A stretch of 39,640 nucleotides of DNA from the NCBI GenBank assembly GCA_934183135.1, contig CAKPRX010000010.1, positions 1 through 39,640 on the forward strand, read 5' to 3'. Source of the DNA: an uncultured Prevotella sp. Its GTDB lineage: Bacteria > Bacteroidota > Bacteroidia > Bacteroidales > Bacteroidaceae. The translations under genes and the position numbers were made by a program. Every line of letters starts with the position of its first letter. The stretch's first letter is position 1. The notes below the pieces were generated by a model that saw nothing but the letters and a program-made list of their open reading frames with translations, was not told the origin of the DNA and made no database searches. Shown piece after piece: positions 35,979-39,640 of the stretch.

Positions 35979-37538
35979 ATGTTATCAGAAGCAGATATTA
36001 AGCAGATTTCCGCAAGGGGAATAAGCGAGGAGAAAGTGCAGAAGCAGCTCCGCCAGATAGAGCAGGGGTTCCCGTTCCTTAAATTGGAGGCTGCGGCCTC
36101 GGTCGAACGTGGCATACGGGTTTTGGACGGCGAGGAGCGCGAACGACTTATTGACGACTGGAATGAGTACAAGGCTCATGGACACAAGGTAGTCAAGTTT
36201 GTACCAGCCTCGGGGGCAGCCAGCCGTATGTTTAAGAATCTGTTTGCCTTTCTGGAAGCCGACTACGCTGAGCCTACGACCGACTTCGAGCATACGTTCT
36301 TTGACAATATCCGTCGGTTTGCTTTCCGCGAAGCGCTGTGCGACCAGTGCAAGGCCAAGTGGGGCAAGAACCTGCGTAGCATGCTGGACGAGCATCGGTA
36401 CAAAGACATCGTGGCAACATTACTCGGTACCGACGGGCTCAATTATGGCCAACTCCCCAAGGGGTTGCTCCTCTTCCACAGTTATGCCGACGGCCCGCGT
36501 ACTCCCATGGAGGAGCATCTGGTAGAGGCTGCCCTCTATGCCACCAGCAACGGCCAGGCTCATGTACATTTCACGGTAAGCCACGAGCATCTGGAGCTGT
36601 TCCGTCAGAAAGTGGAGCAGAAGCTAAGCCACTATGAGCAGATGTTTGATACGCAGATAGAGGTGACATTCTCGGAGCAGAAACCATCGACCGACACCAT
36701 TGCTGCCAATAATGACAACACACCGTTCCGCAATACTGACGGGTCGTTGCTTTTCCGTCCTGGCGGCCATGGCGCACTCATAGAGAACCTGAACGATATA
36801 GATGCCGACATCATTTTCATCAAGAATATCGACAATGTGGTACCCGATCGCATCAAGGGCGACACGGTTCTGTACAAGAATGTATTGGCAGGAGTGCTCG
36901 TCAATCTGCAGAAAAGGGCTTTCGGCTACCTGAAGACACTCGATACAGGAGTCTACAACCATGAGAAGTTAGAGGAAATCATCCGTTTCCTGCAGCGAGA
37001 CCTCTGTTGTCGCCGCAGCGACATCAAAGAGCTGGAAGATGCCGAACTGGTAAGTTATCTGAGACGCAAACTGAACCGTCCGATGCGTGTATGTGGAGTT
37101 GTTAAGAACGTAGGCGAGCCTGGTGGCGGTCCATTCTTGGCTTATAATGCCGATGACACGGTAAGCCTGCAGATACTGGAGTCGAGCCAGATAGACACGT
37201 CCAATCCGACGTACGTCAAGATGTTCAAAAATGGCACTCACTTTAACCCCGTAGATTTGGTGTGTGCCACCAAGGATTACCGGGGACACGCCTTTGACCT
37301 GACACGCTACGTAGACCCGGCCACCGGTTTTATCAGCAGAAAGAGCAAGAATGGGCGCGAACTGAAGGCACTCGAGCTGCCTGGCTTGTGGAACGGGGCC
37401 ATGAGCGACTGGAATACCGTGTTTGTCGAGGTCCCTCTTGACACATTCAATCCTGTCAAGACTGTCAACGACTTGCTACGTCCGCAGCATCAGCCTTCGC
37501 CCGAAGAGGGCACCCATCATCACTGTGCCCACGGATAG
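35979..37538 (+). CDS. DUF4301-family protein, pyrophosphorylase-like (519 aa)
   Basis: Member of DUF4301, a mainly Bacteroidota family of unknown function. Several segments recall UTP-sugar pyrophosphorylases: VPASGAASRMFKNL (75-88) in the place of the LxGGxGTRL nucleotide loop, RPGGHGALIENLNDIDADI then FIKNIDNVVPD (about 257-290), VKNVGEPGGGPF (about 374-385), ESSQID and FNPVDLVC. That set is what a sugar-1-phosphate uridylyltransferase would use for nucleotide, sugar and metal binding. The inferred role is nucleotide-sugar chemistry, unproven. The C-terminus is His-rich (THHHCAHG). Monocistronic, with its own promoter and terminator. Confidence 0.85.
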   Translation: MLSEADIKQISARGISEEKVQKQLRQIEQGFPFLKLEAAASVERGIRVLDGEERERLIDDWNEYKAHGHKVVKFVPASGAASRMFKNLFAFLEADYAEPTTDFEHTFFDNIRRFAFREALCDQCKAKWGKNLRSMLDEHRYKDIVATLLGTDGLNYGQLPKGLLLFHSYADGPRTPMEEHLVEAALYATSNGQAHVHFTVSHEHLELFRQKVEQKLSHYEQMFDTQIEVTFSEQKPSTDTIAANNDNTPFRNTDGSLLFRPGGHGALIENLNDIDADIIFIKNIDNVVPDRIKGDTVLYKNVLAGVLVNLQKRAFGYLKTLDTGVYNHEKLEEIIRFLQRDLCCRRSDIKELEDAELVSYLRRKLNRPMRVCGVVKNVGEPGGGPFLAYNADDTVSLQILESSQIDTSNPTYVKMFKNGTHFNPVDLVCATKDYRGHAFDLTRYVDPATGFISRKSKNGRELKALELPGLWNGAMSDWNTVFVEVPLDTFNPVKTVNDLLRPQHQPSPEEGTHHHCAHG

Positions 37539-37558
37539 AGAAACAGCTTACATAGATA

Positions 37559-37607
37559 ACGGTAGCACATCCACCCGCGAGAGCAGGGTGGGGGTGCTAC
37601 CGTTTTT
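37559..37607 (+). terminator. Terminator after the DUF4301 gene
   Basis: ACGGTAGCAC (37559-37568) and GTGCTACCGT (37594-37603) form a 10-bp stem, with inner CCACCC/GGGTGG pairing, followed by TTTTG. It lies 9 bases from the stop of the converging acetyltransferase gene. Confidence 0.85.
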
Positions 37608-37615
37608 GTTAGGTG

Positions 37616-38104
37616 TCACAGCCTGAGTTCCATATCTATCACATCAAGCCAGCGGCCAAACTTACGGCCCACCTGATGGAAGCACGAAACCTGTACAAAG
37701 CCTAATTTGCGGTGAAGAGCCACGCTGGCTTCGTTGCCCTGGGTGATGCAGGCTATAAGCACATGGACACCACGCTGGCGGCACTCGTCTATCAGCCTGT
37801 CCAGCAATCGGGTACCTATCCCGCGTCCGGTAGCATCGGAGGCTAAGTAGATGGTCACTTCGGCCGTATGACGGTAAGCAGCGCGAGCTTTCCAATAATG
37901 CGCATAAGCATAACCTAACACATGCCCCTGTTCTTCATATACCAGATAAGGGAAGTGGGCCATGATGTCTACCATCCGCCGTGTGTTTTCCGCAATGGTT
38001 ATCTCTTCTGTCTCAAAAGTTATGGCCGTATGGCGGATATACTCATTGTAAATGGCTGTAAGGGCTTCCGCATCGGTAATCTGTGCTGGGCGTATAGTGA
38101 ACAT
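37616..38104 (-). CDS. GNAT acetyltransferase, phosphinothricin acetyltransferase-like (162 aa)
   Basis: Acetyl-CoA-dependent N-acetyltransferase. The fold reads MFTIRPAQITDAEALTAIYN, AITFETEEIT, YAHYWKARAAYRHTAEVTIY (the Y-x-x-R-x-A-Y-R-x-x-x-E segment of the PAT/Bar and MnaT group), and the CoA pyrophosphate loop ATGRGIGTRL (about 91-100), then NEASVALHRKLGF. Members act on phosphinothricin, methionine sulfone or sulfoximine, or other amines; the natural substrate is not known. It is 17 bp downstream of the LysR gene on the same strand, so it is probably in its operon. Confidence 0.9.
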   Translation of the reverse strand: MFTIRPAQITDAEALTAIYNEYIRHTAITFETEEITIAENTRRMVDIMAHFPYLVYEEQGHVLGYAYAHYWKARAAYRHTAEVTIYLASDATGRGIGTRLLDRLIDECRQRGVHVLIACITQGNEASVALHRKLGFVQVSCFHQVGRKFGRWLDVIDMELRL

Positions 38105-38121
38105 TTCTTCTTTGTCCTTAT

Positions 38122-39027
38122 TTATTCATTGGGCAGTGTAATATCTTTCCACAATGTAGCAGGCGTGCTAAGCATGCGGATAAACTCACGGGCAGCATGC
38201 TTGGTGTAGCCATTGCGCAGCGTATGGATGCACCCCTCCATATAACCGAGAGGAGAGTCTATGGGGACGGCCTTAATTCCGTTTTCGCCAACTACAGCCG
38301 ACTGCGCAAGTATTGTTATATAAGTACTCTGACGTATTAGCTTAAATAGAAGGTTCACATTGTTAATCTCGGCCTTTATCTTGAGTGACAACTCACATCC
38401 GTTTATCACTTTTTCAAAAGCATGGCGTGCCTGCAGACCTATAGCAGGCAAGGCCAGGCTATAGGGTTCCAATTCTTTCAGGCTGATAAGTTTACGGTGA
38501 GCCATTGGGTGACATTCACTCATCACTGCAGCCAGGCGGGTACGGAAGAGCACCTGGCTCTCAACATGCTCGTCGGGCTGAGTAGGCTTGAAAGCCAACA
38601 CCAAGTCCAGCTCATGGTGTTGCAGGCGTTCCATCAGTTCGGCCATCGAGGCATAGCACACATTGAGTTTCACTCGAGGATACTGTTTGAGAAAAGCCCC
38701 CATAGTCTCGGCCATAATGCTACTGAAGGAGAAAGTAACTCCTATGTTGAGTTCGCCCGTCAGTAAGTGTTTCAGTTCCTGAAGCAGTGTTACACAGCTT
38801 TCTGCAGCAGCAATGCTGGCATGTGCGTGTGGCAATAGCAACTGTCCGGCCTCTGTAAGAACCACCTCGTGACTATTGCGAACAAAAAGCTGCTGGTCAA
38901 ACTCACGCTCCAGGTTAAGAATCTGCTGCGACAGCGTACTCTGAGTTATAAACAATTCCTTAGCTGCCAAAGAGAAATTGAGCGTTTCGGCCAATTTCAA
39001 GAAATATTTCAGTTGCCTCAGTTCCAT
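38122..39027 (-). CDS. LysR-family transcriptional regulator (301 aa)
   Basis: DNA-binding regulator with an N-terminal winged helix-turn-helix (MELRQLKYFLKLAETLNFSL through LAAKELFITQSTLSQQILNL, about 1-45) and a C-terminal effector domain of two alpha/beta lobes (GELNIGVTFSFSSIMAETMG from about 91). The effector is unknown. Family members usually bind their own promoter region; here the divergent neighbour is clpC, but a local regulatory link is not shown. It may control the GNAT gene downstream. The promoter is at 39048-39055. Confidence 0.92.
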   Translation of the reverse strand: MELRQLKYFLKLAETLNFSLAAKELFITQSTLSQQILNLEREFDQQLFVRNSHEVVLTEAGQLLLPHAHASIAAAESCVTLLQELKHLLTGELNIGVTFSFSSIMAETMGAFLKQYPRVKLNVCYASMAELMERLQHHELDLVLAFKPTQPDEHVESQVLFRTRLAAVMSECHPMAHRKLISLKELEPYSLALPAIGLQARHAFEKVINGCELSLKIKAEINNVNLLFKLIRQSTYITILAQSAVVGENGIKAVPIDSPLGYMEGCIHTLRNGYTKHAAREFIRMLSTPATLWKDITLPNE

Positions 39028-39047
39028 ACGTCATTACTAATGAGATA

Positions 39048-39055
39048 CAAAGTTA
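39048..39055 (-). promoter_or_regulatory. -7 box of the LysR gene
   Basis: Minus-strand TAACTTTG, full TAnnTTTG match, 20 bases before the ATG. Confidence 0.55.
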
Positions 39056-39191
39056 CAAATTTTCAGACTAAAAGAATTATAAAAATCACGAAAAGTACAA
39101 CTCACCCTATAATGCCCAAGAAGTATAGCGCTCAAGACGCAGTACAAAGCCCCAGTACATAGCCTGACGCTGATGCCTACAGCCCCGAGAC
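39056..39191. other. Intergenic stretch between LysR and clpC control regions
   Basis: No gene or structure that I can support in about 135 bases. Confidence 0.4.
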
Positions 39192-39231
39192 CGTGTCTGA
39201 AAACACGTGCCGCAGCCTACATTCACGACAC
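39192..39231 (+). promoter_or_regulatory. GTGTC/GACAC dyads upstream of clpC
   Basis: CGTGT-N6-ACACG (39192-39207) is a perfect 5-bp dyad, and a GACAC copy is at 39227-39231. The same GTGTC/GACAC core recurs in the groESL upstream block. They lie 25-65 bp above the sigma-54-like element, a plausible activator position. Confidence 0.45.
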
Positions 39232-39249
39232 AAAGCCACCGCTTTCATT

Positions 39250-39297
39250 TATTTTTGGCACGACGTTTGCATATATTATAATGAATATGTAAATTTG
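39250..39297 (+). promoter_or_regulatory. Overlapping sigma-54-like and housekeeping promoters of clpC
   Basis: TTGGCACG-ACGT-TTGCA (39255-39271) is an exact sigma-54 -24/-12 match, with GG 39257-39258, N10 and GC 39269-39270. TTTG (39266-39269), a 20-bp spacer and TAAATTTG (39290-39297) is an equally good housekeeping promoter sharing those bases. TATTTTTG (39250-39257) is a third possible -7 box. Start sites near 39282 or 39302 are predicted. Confidence 0.55.
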
Positions 39298-39337
39298 CAT
39301 CAGTAGATTAAGTATAACGATAACAATAACGACCATC

Positions 39338-39640
39338 ATGATAAGTCAGTTTTCCAGAAAAGTTTCTGAAGTCCTTGCTTTCTCGCGCGAAGAGGCCAAC
39401 AGGCTGGCGAGTAAGATTGTGAGACCAGAGCATATATTATTAGGTATATTGAGAGAGACAGACGGGGTAACGGCCGATTTCCTGCATCATAAGCATATAG
39501 ATATCCTTGGCATGAAGACCGAGCTCGAGTCCGTGGCCAGCAACAACGGCACAGAGGGGGCTATGTCACCCTCCGAGTTGGCTCTCGACGAAAAAGCCAG
39601 CAACATCCTGAAACTGGCCGTGCTGGAGGCACGCCTGCAG
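39338..39640 (+). CDS. clpC: ClpC-type AAA+ protease ATPase, N-terminal part, cut by window end
   Basis: Unfoldase of the ClpCP protease. The first 101 codons are in the window and encode the Clp N-terminal double repeat: FSRKVSEVLAFSREEANRLA, RPEHILLGILRETDG, then LALDEKASNILKLAVLEARL at the edge. R-P-E-H-I-L-L-G is the family hallmark. The start is the ATG at 39338, followed at once by ISQFSRKV. AAA domains lie outside the window. The overlap of a sigma-54-like and a housekeeping promoter in front suggests stress-responsive expression. ClpC, not ClpB or ClpA, is favoured by the N-terminal pattern. Confidence 0.88.
   Translation, partial: MISQFSRKVSEVLAFSREEANRLASKIVRPEHILLGILRETDGVTADFLHHKHIDILGMKTELESVASNNGTEGAMSPSELALDEKASNILKLAVLEARLQ

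Overview
The window is a compact, moderately GC-rich chromosomal segment from a Bacteroidales bacterium, most likely a member of or near the Prevotellaceae. This rests on several lines. Promoters follow the Bacteroidota pattern (TTTG, about 19-24 bp, TAnnTTTG). There are Bacteroidota-type families: an EFR1 ferredoxin, a TamL-like BamA-family lipoprotein, DUF4301, a GT3-type glycogen synthase, a short SerA with lysines at the usual catalytic His, and a bifunctional HisB. Shine-Dalgarno sequences are generally weak. No rRNA, tRNA, CRISPR array, transposase or integrase was found.

Layout. 1-2.7 kb: end of a surface-polysaccharide cluster (two GT2 glycosyltransferases, one cut by the window edge, and a PF14907-type nucleotidyltransferase). 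2.7-4.8 kb: divergent EFR1 flavodoxin/ferredoxin protein and a membrane-anchored kinase-fold protein whose HRD motif reads HRN. 4.8-5.9 kb: about 1.1 kb without genes, holding copy 1 of a ~480-bp dispersed repeat and a TGACAC-rich upstream region with a sigma-54-like promoter for groESL. 5.9-7.8 kb: groES-groEL. 7.8-8.8 kb: intergenic, with a 64-bp tandem hairpin repeat and a compact promoter-to-terminator unit that looks like an orphan small RNA. 8.8-16.4 kb: gyrA, three tandem paralogous secreted TPR proteins, and a DbpA-like RNA helicase with a DEFD box. 16.5-20.4 kb: serC-serA-DUF1015-YigZ. 20.4-23.8 kb: a secreted protein of unknown role (minus strand), a beta-helix lipoprotein and cytidine deaminase. 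23.8-24.6 kb: copy 2 of the dispersed repeat. 24.6-28.9 kb: glycogen synthase and alpha-glucan phosphorylase. 29.1-33.1 kb: minus-strand operon TrmH-type methyltransferase, six-TM membrane protein, hisB, MFS transporter. 33.1-37.5 kb: tamL-like gene, a small lipoprotein on the opposite strand, and DUF4301. 37.6-39.0 kb: minus-strand LysR regulator and GNAT acetyltransferase. 39.3 kb to the end: start of a clpC-type ATPase gene.

How genes work together. groESL and clpC are protein quality-control genes, and both carry a TTGGCACG promoter element with GG-N10-GC geometry plus GTGTC/GACAC repeats upstream, which suggests shared stress control. serC and serA make phosphoserine, and the DUF1015 gene beside them has a ParB/SerK-like motif. 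The glycogen synthase and phosphorylase genes form a storage-polysaccharide pair.

Most unusual non-coding signal. The two copies of the ~480-bp repeat each carry a long hairpin. Its 6-nt loop is exactly reverse-complemented between copies, and its stem shows a compensatory base-pair change. Everything here was read by eye; no database search was run.
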